Positions 15,415 to 23,549 of a stretch of DNA of 32,373 bases are shown one piece after another. This stretch comes from Thiobacillus sp. UBA2186. GTDB lineage: Bacteria; Pseudomonadota; Gammaproteobacteria; Burkholderiales; Thiobacillaceae. Position numbers and translations under genes: made by a program. The notes under the pieces are model-generated. The model searched no databases, was not told where the DNA came from, and saw nothing but the letters and a program-made list of their open reading frames with translations. Position 1 is the stretch's first letter. Each line of letters opens with the position of its first letter. Location of the stretch: NCBI GenBank assembly GCA_002327405.1, contig DCVO01000098.1:1334-33706 (forward strand), written 5' to 3'.

Positions 15415-15435
15415 GGCGCGATGTTAACATGCGCC
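15415..15435. promoter_or_regulatory. Palindrome between lptM and cyaY
   Basis: GGCGC, G, ATGTTAACAT, GCGCC forms a palindrome of 20 paired positions interrupted by one extra G; the 10-bp core is perfect. It directly precedes the lptM ATG and lies about 60 bp from the cyaY start, so it could be an operator for either gene or a 5' hairpin. No regulator is assigned. Confidence 0.4.
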
Positions 15436-15497
15436 GAATTGCGGGGAAGCCCCGGGGTCGGCAGAATTGAGGCCTTCAAACCCCGCCAGAGCACATC

Positions 15498-15809
15498 ATG
15501 AACGACAGCGAATTTGCCCAACTGACCGACGACGCCTTCGCCCGCCTCGAGCAAGGACTGGAAAATGCCGACCTCGACTTCGAACTGCCCGCGGACGGCA
15601 TTCTCGAGGTCGAGTTCGACGACGGCAGCAAGCTGGTCATCAACCGCCATAATGTCGCGCGCGAGATCTGGGTGGCGGCCCGCTCCGGCGGCTTCCATTT
15701 CCGCCACGACGGCGACGCCTGGAAAGACACCCGCGACGGCGCCGAGCTTTTCGCCAAACTCGCCGCACTGATCGAATCCCAGGGCGGCGGTACTGTCAGC
15801 TTCGGTTAA
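15498..15809 (+). CDS. cyaY: Frataxin-like iron-sulfur cluster assembly protein CyaY
   Basis: A 103-residue frataxin homologue that binds iron and modulates cysteine desulfurase IscS during Fe-S cluster assembly. The acidic first helix (FAQLTDDAFARLEQGLENAD), the sheet LEVEFDDGSKLVINRHN and EIWVAARSGGFHF are typical. The length matches the family. Divergent from lptM-lysA, an arrangement also known in gammaproteobacteria. It ends 6 bp from the convergent P460 gene. Confidence 0.93.
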   Translation: MNDSEFAQLTDDAFARLEQGLENADLDFELPADGILEVEFDDGSKLVINRHNVAREIWVAARSGGFHFRHDGDAWKDTRDGAELFAKLAALIESQGGGTVSFG

Positions 15810-15815
15810 ATCCGG

Positions 15816-16292
15816 TCAATCCCTCAAGCTGGAAAACAGATAGTTGCCGGCCTTCCGGGCGGCATGACATTCAAAACATGCCTTGGCGGCATTGCCGCCC
15901 ACGACTGGCTTTCCCGGATCCCCGCCGGCGAAGGCCTCGAAGCCCCAGCCGCCGGTTGCAGCATGCCTGCGGCTGTCCCGCACCATCACGCCCAGCACCT
16001 TGCGCCCGCCTTCCGTCATGGCGTTGCCCTCGCTTTTTGCCTCCAGCAAATCGAACACGATCACTGCGCCATCCTGAAACCGACCGGTTCGATAGCCTTT
16101 TACCGCCTTCGGGTTGGCGTACAAGTGATGGATTCCGCCGAACGACTCGTACAAGGCGTGCCCCGGTTTGAGCTCCATCGACTTCACATGCCGCCAGTCC
16201 CGATACCCTTCCGGATAGGCAACTCCGGGAGATTCCGAGGCCTGGGCTGCCAAAACCAGGGTCCCGAGGAACCCAAGAAACAGTTTTCTCAT
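15816..16292 (-). CDS. Cytochrome P460 family c-type heme protein
   Basis: A 158-residue periplasmic protein with a signal peptide (RKLFLGFLGTLVLAAQAS) and one heme-binding CFECH near the C-terminus (C139, C142, H143). The central YRTGRFQDGAVIVFDLLEA and VMVRDS regions fit cytochrome P460. Classical P460 oxidises hydroxylamine and has a Lys-heme cross-link; relatives act in nitric oxide detoxification, so the reaction here is uncertain. The ATG at 16292 sits close behind GGGAGGGTGAG. A well-formed promoter and an operator palindrome lie upstream, shared with the divergent marR gene. Confidence 0.85.
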   Translation of the reverse strand: MRKLFLGFLGTLVLAAQASESPGVAYPEGYRDWRHVKSMELKPGHALYESFGGIHHLYANPKAVKGYRTGRFQDGAVIVFDLLEAKSEGNAMTEGGRKVLGVMVRDSRRHAATGGWGFEAFAGGDPGKPVVGGNAAKACFECHAARKAGNYLFSSLRD

Positions 16293-16311
16293 CTCACCCT
16301 CCCATAAAGTT

Positions 16312-16335
16312 TCGACACGATACGTTTCGTGTCGA
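16312..16335. promoter_or_regulatory. Palindromic operator between P460 and marR genes
   Basis: TCGACACGA (16312-16320), TACGTT, TCGTGTCGA (16327-16335): 9-bp arms pair perfectly. The palindrome covers the expected start point of the P460 promoter, the position of a repressor operator. The divergent MarR-family gene is the likely regulator. Each arm is itself nearly palindromic (TCG-TGT-CGA). Confidence 0.75.
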
Positions 16336-16339
16336 TACC

Positions 16340-16367
16340 AGTTTAGGGGGAGTCGTGCTATTGTCAA
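16340..16367 (-). promoter_or_regulatory. Sigma-70 promoter of the P460 gene
   Basis: On the minus strand a perfect TTGACA (16362-16367) and TAAACT (16340-16345) are 16 bp apart. Transcription would begin near 16333, inside the operator palindrome, so repressor binding there should block it. Confidence 0.65.
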
Positions 16368-16389
16368 GGATGTGGCTTGAAACTAGGAT
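16361..16389 (+). promoter_or_regulatory. Putative promoter of marR, overlapping the P460 -35
   Basis: TTGTCA (16361-16366), 17 bp, TAGGAT (16384-16389). Its -35 shares bases with the -35 of the divergent P460 promoter (TTGTCAA read on both strands). The -10 ends only 6 nt before the ATG at 16396, so the mRNA would be nearly leaderless. The assignment is tentative. Confidence 0.4.
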
Positions 16390-16395
16390 GAGGCC

Positions 16396-16980
16396 ATGAA
16401 AAACCAGGCATTGATACTGCTGGACACCGTGGAGCGGCTGGGCAACCTGCTGCGGGTCGGCCTGCGCCAGGCCGGCGTTGCCCAAGGGCTGCAACCCATC
16501 CACCTGCAGGCCCTGCTCTACCTGAACGAAGCCAACCGCTACAGCAACACCCCGCAGGCGCTGGCCGAGTACCTGGGACTGACCAAGGGCACCGTGTCGC
16601 AAAGCCTGCTTTTGCTGGCCCGGCGGCGCCTGATCGCCCGCCACGCAGACGAAAAGGATGGCCGGGTGGTGCGACTGACCCTGACCGACAAGGGGAAAGA
16701 AACGCTGAAGGAACTGGGGCTGACCAACGCCTGGCGCGACGCCCTGCAAGCAGCCAGCCCGGCCAGGCTCAGCTCTGCCGCCAAGGTGCTGAAGGAGGCG
16801 CTCGCCGCCTTGCAGGCGAAGAACGGGCACCGTACCTTCGGCGTCTGCGTGACCTGCCGCCACAACCTCCACATTGGTCCGCGCAGCTATGTGTGCGGCC
16901 TGACCAAGGAAAAGCTTTCCAGCCGGGAAGTCAGCAAAATCTGCCGGGAACACAGTCCGGTCGAGGAAAACGCTGTTTGA
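16396..16980 (+). CDS. MarR-family regulator with C-terminal Cys4 motif
   Basis: A 194-residue protein. The winged-helix MarR domain (about 1-140) has the recognition-helix region YLGLTKGTVSQSLLLLARRR and the wing DEKDGRVVRLTLTDKG. The C-terminal extension carries four cysteines at 151, 154, 167 and 183 (GVCVTCRHN, YVCGLT, KICREH) with nearby histidines, suggesting a zinc, Fe-S or redox-sensing module. It is divergent from the P460 gene with a palindromic operator between, so it probably controls that gene. The ligand or signal is unknown. Confidence 0.85.
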   Translation: MKNQALILLDTVERLGNLLRVGLRQAGVAQGLQPIHLQALLYLNEANRYSNTPQALAEYLGLTKGTVSQSLLLLARRRLIARHADEKDGRVVRLTLTDKGKETLKELGLTNAWRDALQAASPARLSSAAKVLKEALAALQAKNGHRTFGVCVTCRHNLHIGPRSYVCGLTKEKLSSREVSKICREHSPVEENAV

Positions 16981-16999
16981 AAAGGACAGGAAACCTTGT

Positions 17000-17113
17000 A
17001 ACCACGGGGGGCACGGGGAGCACAGGGAAGACAAATTGAAAGAAAATGTGGCACGGCAAGTACGCCGACGATGAAATAAATTTCGTTTGCCTTTCCCCGT
17101 GTCCCCCGTGGTT
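17000..17113. repeat. Purine-rich imperfect inverted repeat between marR and argH (copy 3)
   Basis: The left arm, 17000-17019, reads AACCACGGGGGGCACGGGGA. The right arm, 17094-17113, is its complement with one mismatch in 20. About 74 nt separate the arms, including a further GCACAGGGAA unit. It fills the gap between two convergent genes and has the short-unit arm structure of the copies at 4385-4452 and 5098-5175. Confidence 0.75.
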
Positions 17114-17121
17114 AACCGATT

Positions 17122-18510
17122 TTAAGATTGGGCAAGCACCGCCCGTGCCCGGACGACCGCCGCCTTGACCTGCTCCGGCGCCGTGCCGCCGATGTGGTTG
17201 CGGGCGGCCAGTGAGCCCTCGAGGGTGAGCACGGCAAACACATCCTCGCCCACCAGCGGGCTGAATGTCTGCAATTCGGCCAAGGACAGATCGGCAAGGT
17301 CGCAGCCTTTGGTTTCGGCGGCGCGCACGGCGCGTGCCACCGCCTCGTGGGCGTCGCGGAACGGCAGGCCTTTTTTCACCAGGTAGTCGGCCAGGTCGGT
17401 GGCGGTGGAGAAGCCTTCTGCGGCTGCCGCACGCATGGCCCCGGGTTTCACACGCACGCCTTTCAGCATGTCGGCATAGATGGTCAAGGTATCGATCAGG
17501 GTGTCCACCGTGTCGAACAGCGGCTCCTTGTCCTCCTGATTGTCCTTGTTGTACGCCAGCGGCTGGCCTTTCATCAGGACCAACAGCCCCATCAAGTGGC
17601 CGAACACCCGGCCGGCCTTGCCGCGCACCAGCTCCGGCACGTCTGGGTTCTTCTTCTGCGGCATGATGGAGGAGCCGGTGCAGAAACGGTCGGCCAGGTC
17701 GATGAAACCGAAGCGCGGGTTCATCCACAGGATCAATTCTTCGGACAGACGCGACAGATGCACCATGACGAGCGAGCCCGCGGCGTTGAATTCGATGGCG
17801 AAGTCGCGATCCGACACGGCGTCGAGCGAGTTTTCGCACACGCCGTCGAAACCCAGCTCGCGCGCCACGTATTCCCGGTCGACGGGGTAGCCGGTACCGG
17901 CCAGCGCTGCCGCGCCAAGCGGCAGTCTATTAAGACGTTTGCGCACGTCGCCCAGGCGCGCATGGTCGCGCGACAGCATCTCGAAATAAGCCAGCATGTG
18001 ATGGCCGAAAGTGACCGGCTGCGCCACCTGCAGGTGGGTAAAGCCCGGCATGACCGTGGCCGCGTGCTCCTCGGCCAGATCCAGCAGGGAAGTCTGGCAG
18101 GCACGGATGCCGCCCTGGATGCGATCGATGGCATCGCGCAGGTAGAGGCGCACGTCGGTCGCCACCTGGTCGTTGCGCGAGCGCCCGGTATGCAGGCGCT
18201 TGCCGGCGTCGCCGATCTTGTTGGTCAGCGCCTTTTCGATATTGAGGTGCACGTCCTCCAGGTCGAGCGACCACTCGAAACGGCCGGCACGGATCTCGTC
18301 CAGGATCTCTGCCATGCCGCGCTCGATTGCGGCCAGGTCCTGCGCCGACAGCACGCCGACATGCCGCAACATGCGGGCATGGGCGAGCGAACCCTTCATA
18401 TCGAACTCGGCCAGCCGATAATCAAAGGGTATCGAAGCCGTATAGCGCTTGACCAGCTCGTCGACCGGTTCGGAAAAACGGCCCGACCAGGCCCCGGAAT
18501 TCTTGTCCAT
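17122..18510 (-). CDS. argH: Argininosuccinate lyase ArgH
   Basis: Final enzyme of arginine synthesis, splitting argininosuccinate into arginine and fumarate (462 residues, normal length). The superfamily signature GSSIMPQKKNP carries the catalytic serine. HTGRSRNDQVATD and the catalytic-histidine region GFTHLQVAQPVTFGHH are clear. The ATG at 18510 gives the standard start (KNSGAWSGRFSEPVDELV). It is divergent from algZ with only 14 bp between the start codons. Confidence 0.97.
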   Translation of the reverse strand: MDKNSGAWSGRFSEPVDELVKRYTASIPFDYRLAEFDMKGSLAHARMLRHVGVLSAQDLAAIERGMAEILDEIRAGRFEWSLDLEDVHLNIEKALTNKIGDAGKRLHTGRSRNDQVATDVRLYLRDAIDRIQGGIRACQTSLLDLAEEHAATVMPGFTHLQVAQPVTFGHHMLAYFEMLSRDHARLGDVRKRLNRLPLGAAALAGTGYPVDREYVARELGFDGVCENSLDAVSDRDFAIEFNAAGSLVMVHLSRLSEELILWMNPRFGFIDLADRFCTGSSIMPQKKNPDVPELVRGKAGRVFGHLMGLLVLMKGQPLAYNKDNQEDKEPLFDTVDTLIDTLTIYADMLKGVRVKPGAMRAAAAEGFSTATDLADYLVKKGLPFRDAHEAVARAVRAAETKGCDLADLSLAELQTFSPLVGEDVFAVLTLEGSLAARNHIGGTAPEQVKAAVVRARAVLAQS

Positions 18511-18524
18511 GTAGATTTTTGTTG

Positions 18525-19574
18525 ATGCAAAGTAAAAATCATAACAACCCGCCGGGCGTTTTGCCGAATTTCTGCCACCTCGGCACCAGTCTGCGGGCCA
18601 TCCTCGCCGTCGAAGCGGGCGCCTTGTTCGCCGCGTTTGCCGCCAGCCCCGGTTTCGCGGAAGGGCTTGTCCTGTTCGCCGAACGCTCCGTGCTGATCCA
18701 GCCGGCCGTCATGCTGACCTTGCTGTTGCTCTGTCTGGCCGGGCCGCTCATCAGAAAACCGGCCTACCCGCTCGGGATGGCCGCAGTGTTCCTGATCGCC
18801 GTGCTTGTCCCCACCCTGACCTCAGCTCTGCTCTTATGGCTGCTGCCCGGCTCGACCGTTCTGACCCCTGCCCAGACTGGCGCTTTCAGCGCTGCCCTGG
18901 CGGGGCTGCTCCTGATTTATTTCCACCTGCGCAGCAAGGCGCTGTCTCCGGCCGTCACCGAGGCGCGCCTGCAGGCCCTGCAGGCGCGCATCCGCCCGCA
19001 TTTCCTGTTCAACAGCCTGAATGCCGTGCTGTCCCTGGTGCGCTCCGACCCGCGCCGCGCCGAGCACGCGCTAGAGGATTTGTCCGAGCTTTTCCGCGCA
19101 CTGATGCGCGAAAACCGCGAGCTCACCACCTTGCAGGACGAAATCGAGCTGACTCGCGCCTATTTGGGGCTCGAGCAACTGCGTCTGGGCGAGCGCCTGG
19201 CGGTAGCCTGGCATATCGACAAGATGCCGGCGGATGCCCTGATCCCGCCTCTCATCATCCAGCCGCTGGTGGAAAACGCCATCTATCACGGCATCGAACC
19301 CAGCCGAGAAGCCGGCGAAGTAAGCATTAACATCTACCGCAGCGGCGATGCCGTGCACATCGTCATTCGCAACCCCTACACGGAAAATGGTACGCACCAC
19401 AGCGGCAACAAGCTGGCGCTGGCCAACATCCGCGAACGCCTTGAACTGCACTTCGACCTGGATGCCTCGCTCAAGTCCCAGCCCATGGGCGCCGTTTATC
19501 AGGTTCACATCACCCTGCCTTATACCCGTGCCTCTCAACCCACCCGCCCCCTTGCGCCTGTTCATCGTCGATGA
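18525..19574 (+). CDS. algZ: LytS/AlgZ-type sensor histidine kinase
   Basis: A 349-residue membrane sensor kinase of the His_kinase/LytS class. The N-terminal LPNFCHLGTSLRA motif is seen in AlgZ/FimS proteins, followed by four hydrophobic helices (about 23-42, 57-73, 82-107, 118-134). The phospho-acceptor is probably H159 in RIRPHFLFNSLNAVLSL. The ATPase N-box is LIIQPLVENAIYHG (about 243-256). The ATG at 18525 is chosen; in-frame TTGs at 18519 and 18522 are possible. It overlaps the response regulator gene by 47 nt, so the two form a two-component pair. Confidence 0.87.
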   Translation: MQSKNHNNPPGVLPNFCHLGTSLRAILAVEAGALFAAFAASPGFAEGLVLFAERSVLIQPAVMLTLLLLCLAGPLIRKPAYPLGMAAVFLIAVLVPTLTSALLLWLLPGSTVLTPAQTGAFSAALAGLLLIYFHLRSKALSPAVTEARLQALQARIRPHFLFNSLNAVLSLVRSDPRRAEHALEDLSELFRALMRENRELTTLQDEIELTRAYLGLEQLRLGERLAVAWHIDKMPADALIPPLIIQPLVENAIYHGIEPSREAGEVSINIYRSGDAVHIVIRNPYTENGTHHSGNKLALANIRERLELHFDLDASLKSQPMGAVYQVHITLPYTRASQPTRPLAPVHRR

Positions 19575-20292
19575 CGAGGCACCCGCGCGCCGCCGCTTGC
19601 GCGAGGTGTTGGACGACTGCAGGCAGGAACTGGCCCTGGAGGTGGTGGGCGAAGCCGACAACGGCATGGACGCCCTCGAGCATGTCCAGCGCGAGCAGCC
19701 TGACGCCGTGTTGCTGGACATCCGCATGCCCGGCATGGACGGCATCGAGGTCGCCCAGCACATGCAGAAGCTGGCGCGCACCCCGGCCGTGATTTTTACC
19801 ACGGCTTACGACAACTATGCCTGCCAGGCCTTCGAGGTCAACGCAGTGGACTACTTGATGAAACCGGTGCGGGCCGAACGCCTGGCTGCCGCGCTCGCCA
19901 AGGCCAGGCATCTCAATATGGCCACCCTGGATGCGCTGCGCGAGGCCCACCCCAAGTCGCGCACCCATCTGTCGTTGTCGGAAAAAGGCCGCCTGAAACT
20001 GGTTCCGGTGGATGAAATCCTCTATTTCAAGGCCGAACTGAAGTACGTGACCGTCAAAACCATCGAGCACGAATTCCTGCTGGAAGAATCGCTGGTCAAA
20101 CTGGAAAGCGAGTTCGCCGACCGCTTCCTGCGCATTCATCGCAACTGCCTGGTCGCACGCGACAAGATAGACCAGATCGGCAAGGCCCACGGCACCGAGG
20201 AAGGCCATTACGTACGCCTGCGCGGCCTGGACGACCTGCTCCCGGTCAGCCGCCGCCAATATTCTCAGATCCGCGAACAGCTCAGGAGCTAG
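19528..20292 (+). CDS. algR: LytTR-family response regulator (AlgR type)
   Basis: A 254-residue response regulator. The receiver domain has the acidic pair D15/D16, phospho-acceptor D64 in AVLLDIRMPGMDG, and the conserved lysine in YLMKPVRAERL. The C-terminal LytTR DNA-binding domain (about 145-250) begins THLSLSEKGRLKLVPVDEIL. No ATG lies before the receiver domain. GTG at 19528 is chosen, with TTG at 19552 as an alternative; both overlap algZ. In Pseudomonas the same pair controls alginate and type IV pili; targets here are unknown. Confidence 0.88.
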   Translation: MPLNPPAPLRLFIVDDEAPARRRLREVLDDCRQELALEVVGEADNGMDALEHVQREQPDAVLLDIRMPGMDGIEVAQHMQKLARTPAVIFTTAYDNYACQAFEVNAVDYLMKPVRAERLAAALAKARHLNMATLDALREAHPKSRTHLSLSEKGRLKLVPVDEILYFKAELKYVTVKTIEHEFLLEESLVKLESEFADRFLRIHRNCLVARDKIDQIGKAHGTEEGHYVRLRGLDDLLPVSRRQYSQIREQLRS

Positions 20293-20295
20293 CCC

Positions 20296-20778
20296 CTAGT
20301 TCCCCTTCCGCATTTTTTCCAGGCCCTCGTTCATGGCATCCATGATGTACCCGAAATAGAAGTCCGGAGTGAGAAATCCGACGATGGGCTGTGCCAGTTC
20401 CCTGCCCTGCGCATCGACGACCTTGATCGTCGGCACCATGGCGATTTTCTGGCTGGTAGCATAGGCGCCATGGGTGGTCTTCCTGCCGTCAAAGCCGATC
20501 AGCGCAAAGTCGCCGCCCGCCTCGATCTGGCGGATGATGACCTTGTCACGGTATGCCGGGTCGTCGACCATGGGGCCCAGATACTCCGCCTTGACCCGGT
20601 CGCAATAAATGCAGAACGGGCTCGTGAATACCAGCATGATCGGCACCCGGCGGCTCTCGGCCTGCCTGCCCTCGGCCCGCAAATCTTCCGCCATGGGCAC
20701 GTCATCCCGGCCCGCCGCCGGCACTGGCAACGTGAGCGCCCATGCTAGAATGCCCGCAATCAAGTGCCTTGCTTTCAT
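20296..20778 (-). CDS. Periplasmic thioredoxin-like protein (SoxW-like)
   Basis: A 160-residue exported protein: signal peptide (KARHLIAGILAWALTLPVPAAG), then a thioredoxin fold with the active site FTSPFCIYCDRVKAEY (C56, C59) and cis-proline in IAMVPTIKV. It resembles SoxW and related periplasmic thioredoxins that keep cysteines reduced or serve cytochrome maturation. The partner is unknown. It ends 3 bp from the convergent algR and is divergent from hemC. Confidence 0.75.
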   Translation of the reverse strand: MKARHLIAGILAWALTLPVPAAGRDDVPMAEDLRAEGRQAESRRVPIMLVFTSPFCIYCDRVKAEYLGPMVDDPAYRDKVIIRQIEAGGDFALIGFDGRKTTHGAYATSQKIAMVPTIKVVDAQGRELAQPIVGFLTPDFYFGYIMDAMNEGLEKMRKGN

Positions 20779-20863
20779 TGACCGTTCCTTACCCTATACT
20801 GCTTGCACCGTCTAATGTGCGGCAAACCCAGGCCACACGGCAGTGTAATTTACCACCAACCCC

Positions 20864-21793
20864 ATGCTTCCTGACCGTCCGCTCGTCATTGCCACCCGCG
20901 AAAGCGCGTTAGCGCTTTGGCAGGCCCATTACATCCGTGACCGCCTGATGGCGCAGCATGCGGGTCTCCAGGTGGAGTTGCTGGGCATGACCACGCAAGG
21001 CGACCGTATTCTCGATGTCACGCTCAATAAAATCGGGGGCAAGGGGCTGTTCGTCAAGGAACTCGAACAGGCTTTGCAGGACGGCCGCGCCGACCTCGCG
21101 GTGCATTCGCTGAAGGACGTGCCCATGATCCTGCCCGAAGGCTTTGCGCTCGCCGCCGTCGGCGAACGCGAAGACCCGCGCGACGCCTTCGTCTCCAACC
21201 GGTACCGCCAGCTGTCCGAACTCCCGCCCGACGCTGTGGTCGGCACCTCCAGCCTGCGTCGCGAGTCGCAGCTGCGCGCGCGCTACCCGCATCTGGACAT
21301 CCGGCCCCTGCGCGGCAACGTCAACACGCGTCTGCGCAAACTCGACGAGGGTCAGTACGCCGCCACCATTCTCGCCGCCGCAGGCTTGAAACGTCTGGGG
21401 TTCGCAGACCGCATCGCTGCCGTCCTGGAGCCCGAACAAAGCCTGCCCGCCGCCGGCCAGGGCGCGCTGGGCATCGAAATCCGGGCCGACCGCAAGGATC
21501 TGGAGACGCTACTTGCGCCGCTCCATCATCCGGAAACCGCCGCCTGCGTGCGTGCGGAACGCGAAGTCAGCCGCCAGCTCGGCGGCAGCTGCCAGGTGCC
21601 GCTGGGCGCCTACGCCGTCATGCGCGACGGCGCATTGTTCCTGCGCGGCTTTGTCGCGAGCCCCGACGGCAAAAACTTCCTGCAGGCCGAGGCAAGCGGC
21701 AGCGCCAACGACCCGGAAGCCCTGGGCCGGCAACTCGCCGGCGCCCTGCGCGAACAGGGCGCAGACGCCATACTCGCCACGCTCTCAGGGTGA
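20864..21793 (+). CDS. hemC: Porphobilinogen deaminase HemC
   Basis: Hydroxymethylbilane synthase (309 residues) that polymerises four porphobilinogens in heme and siroheme synthesis. The dipyrromethane cofactor attaches to C243 in GGSCQVPLGAY. The catalytic aspartate is D85 in AVHSLKDVPM. The arginine-rich cofactor site is seen in GTSSLRRESQLRA and PLRGNVNTRL. The stop overlaps the hemD start (GTGATGG), beginning a hemC-hemD-hemX-hemY operon. Confidence 0.97.
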   Translation: MLPDRPLVIATRESALALWQAHYIRDRLMAQHAGLQVELLGMTTQGDRILDVTLNKIGGKGLFVKELEQALQDGRADLAVHSLKDVPMILPEGFALAAVGEREDPRDAFVSNRYRQLSELPPDAVVGTSSLRRESQLRARYPHLDIRPLRGNVNTRLRKLDEGQYAATILAAAGLKRLGFADRIAAVLEPEQSLPAAGQGALGIEIRADRKDLETLLAPLHHPETAACVRAEREVSRQLGGSCQVPLGAYAVMRDGALFLRGFVASPDGKNFLQAEASGSANDPEALGRQLAGALREQGADAILATLSG

Positions 21794-22560
21794 TGGACGA
21801 CACGGCGCTTGCCGGCAAAACCATACTCGTGACCCGGCCCGCCGAACAGGCGGCCGGCCTGAGCCGATTGATCCAGGACGCAGGCGGCACCCCATTCGTA
21901 TTTCCGGCCATCGAGATCAAAGAACCCTCTGACCCGGAGCGCCTTGCGGGCGTTCTGGCCAGACTGGAGGAGTTCGATCTCGCCATTTTCGTCAGCCCCA
22001 CTGCCGTTGCGCGCGCATTCGAATACTTTGATGCGCGCACGGATTGGCCGGAAAACCTCGATGCGGCGGCTGTAGGCCAAGGCACTGCCTGGGCATTGAA
22101 GGTAAGCGGGATCAATCATGTGATCGCGCCAGTCGGCCAGTCCGACAGCGAAGCCTTGCTGGCATTGCCCGCGCTGCAGGATGTCGCCGGCAAGCGCATC
22201 CTGATTTTCCGCGGCGAGGGCGGGCGCGAGTTGATGGCGCAAACCCTCACCCAGCGCGGCGCCCTGGTGGAATACGCAGAATGTTACCGGCGCACCAAAC
22301 CCGATAAAAACATCGCACCGCTGCTGGAGCAGCACGGGCACCAGGCATTCTCGGCCGTCGTCCTGACCAGTCGCGAAGGCCTGGCCAATTTCCATGAAAT
22401 GCTCGGCAACGCCTGGGGCGCCTTCAAATCCGTGCCGGCCTTTGTGCCGCATGAACGAATCGCCGAGGCAGCCCGGAAACTGGGCATGCACTCCGTCCAT
22501 GTCACTTCGGCCGGGGATGCCGGCACAATGCAGGCTATGATTAAATTCTTCCAATCATGA
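21790..22560 (+). CDS. hemD: Uroporphyrinogen-III synthase HemD
   Basis: A 256-residue enzyme that cyclises hydroxymethylbilane with inversion of ring D. The family is poorly conserved, but TILVTRPAEQAAGLSRLIQ at the N-terminus, FVSPTAVARAF, FRGEGGRELMAQTLTQRGA, and YRRTKP at the domain linker fit HemD, as does the position after hemC. The start overlaps hemC by 4 nt and the stop overlaps hemX by 4 nt. Confidence 0.92.
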   Translation: MMDDTALAGKTILVTRPAEQAAGLSRLIQDAGGTPFVFPAIEIKEPSDPERLAGVLARLEEFDLAIFVSPTAVARAFEYFDARTDWPENLDAAAVGQGTAWALKVSGINHVIAPVGQSDSEALLALPALQDVAGKRILIFRGEGGRELMAQTLTQRGALVEYAECYRRTKPDKNIAPLLEQHGHQAFSAVVLTSREGLANFHEMLGNAWGAFKSVPAFVPHERIAEAARKLGMHSVHVTSAGDAGTMQAMIKFFQS

Positions 22561-23549
22561 CTGAACCGACCGCCCCCACCTCGCCTCCCCGCCGCCCATT
22601 CTCCGTCAACTGGGGAATCCTGCTGGCGATCATTGCCATTGCGCTGGCTGCCGCCGTCTGGCTCAACAACCGCGACCAGTCGCGCGGCGTAAAAACCGAC
22701 ATCGCACGCAAGCTTGCCGAGTTCGACGCCTCGATCAAGGAAAGCCGGATCCTCGCGCGCAATGCCGACGAACTCATGCGCCAGAACCTGTCGCGCATCG
22801 CGCAGATCGAAAACCAGCTGTCCGGCTCCAAAGAACAGCAACAGGCACTGGAGTCTCTGTACAAGGAGCTCGCGCGCGACCGCGACCAATGGACCCTGTC
22901 CGACATCGAACAGATCGTGCTCACCGCCAGCCAGCAGCTGCAGCTCGCCGGCAACGTCAAGGCTGCCATCATCGCGCTGGAAACTGCCGATCAGCGCCTG
23001 TTGCGCCTGGACAAGCCGCAATTCACCCGTTTGCGCCAGGCCATCGCCAACGATCTGGCGCGCCTGCACGCCACGCCTTTCGTCGACCAGACCGGCATCA
23101 GCCTGAAACTCAGCGCGATGACCGAAACCATCGAACAACTGCCCCTCGCCAGCGCCCATACCAAAAAGCCCGCAAAGGACGAGAAAGCCAAGCCCTCGCT
23201 GACCCAGGACCTGTTGTCCGAGTTCAAGAACCTGGTGCAGATACGCCGGCTCGATCAAGGCGAACCCGCGCTGCTCATGCCCGAACAGGAATATTTCCTG
23301 CGCCAGAACCTGCAGTTGCGCCTGCTGGCGGCACGGCTTGCGCTGCTGTCGCGTGATACCGCCGGCTATCAGGCCGACCTCAATGCCGCCGGCAAACTGC
23401 TTGCGCGCTATTTCAACACCCAGGATTCCGCCGTTGCCGCCGCACAGTCCGAATTGCGAAAACTGGCCGTGCTGAGCGCCGCGCCCAAACTGCCCGAACT
23501 CAAGGAGAGTCTGGCGGCGATCGAGTCCTACCATCAGGCCAGACAATAA
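22557..23549 (+). CDS. hemX: HemX-like membrane protein
   Basis: A 330-residue protein with a short Pro-rich cytoplasmic N-terminus, one membrane helix (about 20-38, ILLAIIAIALAAAVWL), a likely coiled coil (about 50-105) and a large periplasmic helical domain. It matches proteobacterial HemX, encoded next to hemD in many genomes. Earlier labels as a methyltransferase rest on weak evidence, and its role in tetrapyrrole synthesis is unsettled. Confidence 0.85.
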   Translation: MTEPTAPTSPPRRPFSVNWGILLAIIAIALAAAVWLNNRDQSRGVKTDIARKLAEFDASIKESRILARNADELMRQNLSRIAQIENQLSGSKEQQQALESLYKELARDRDQWTLSDIEQIVLTASQQLQLAGNVKAAIIALETADQRLLRLDKPQFTRLRQAIANDLARLHATPFVDQTGISLKLSAMTETIEQLPLASAHTKKPAKDEKAKPSLTQDLLSEFKNLVQIRRLDQGEPALLMPEQEYFLRQNLQLRLLAARLALLSRDTAGYQADLNAAGKLLARYFNTQDSAVAAAQSELRKLAVLSAAPKLPELKESLAAIESYHQARQ

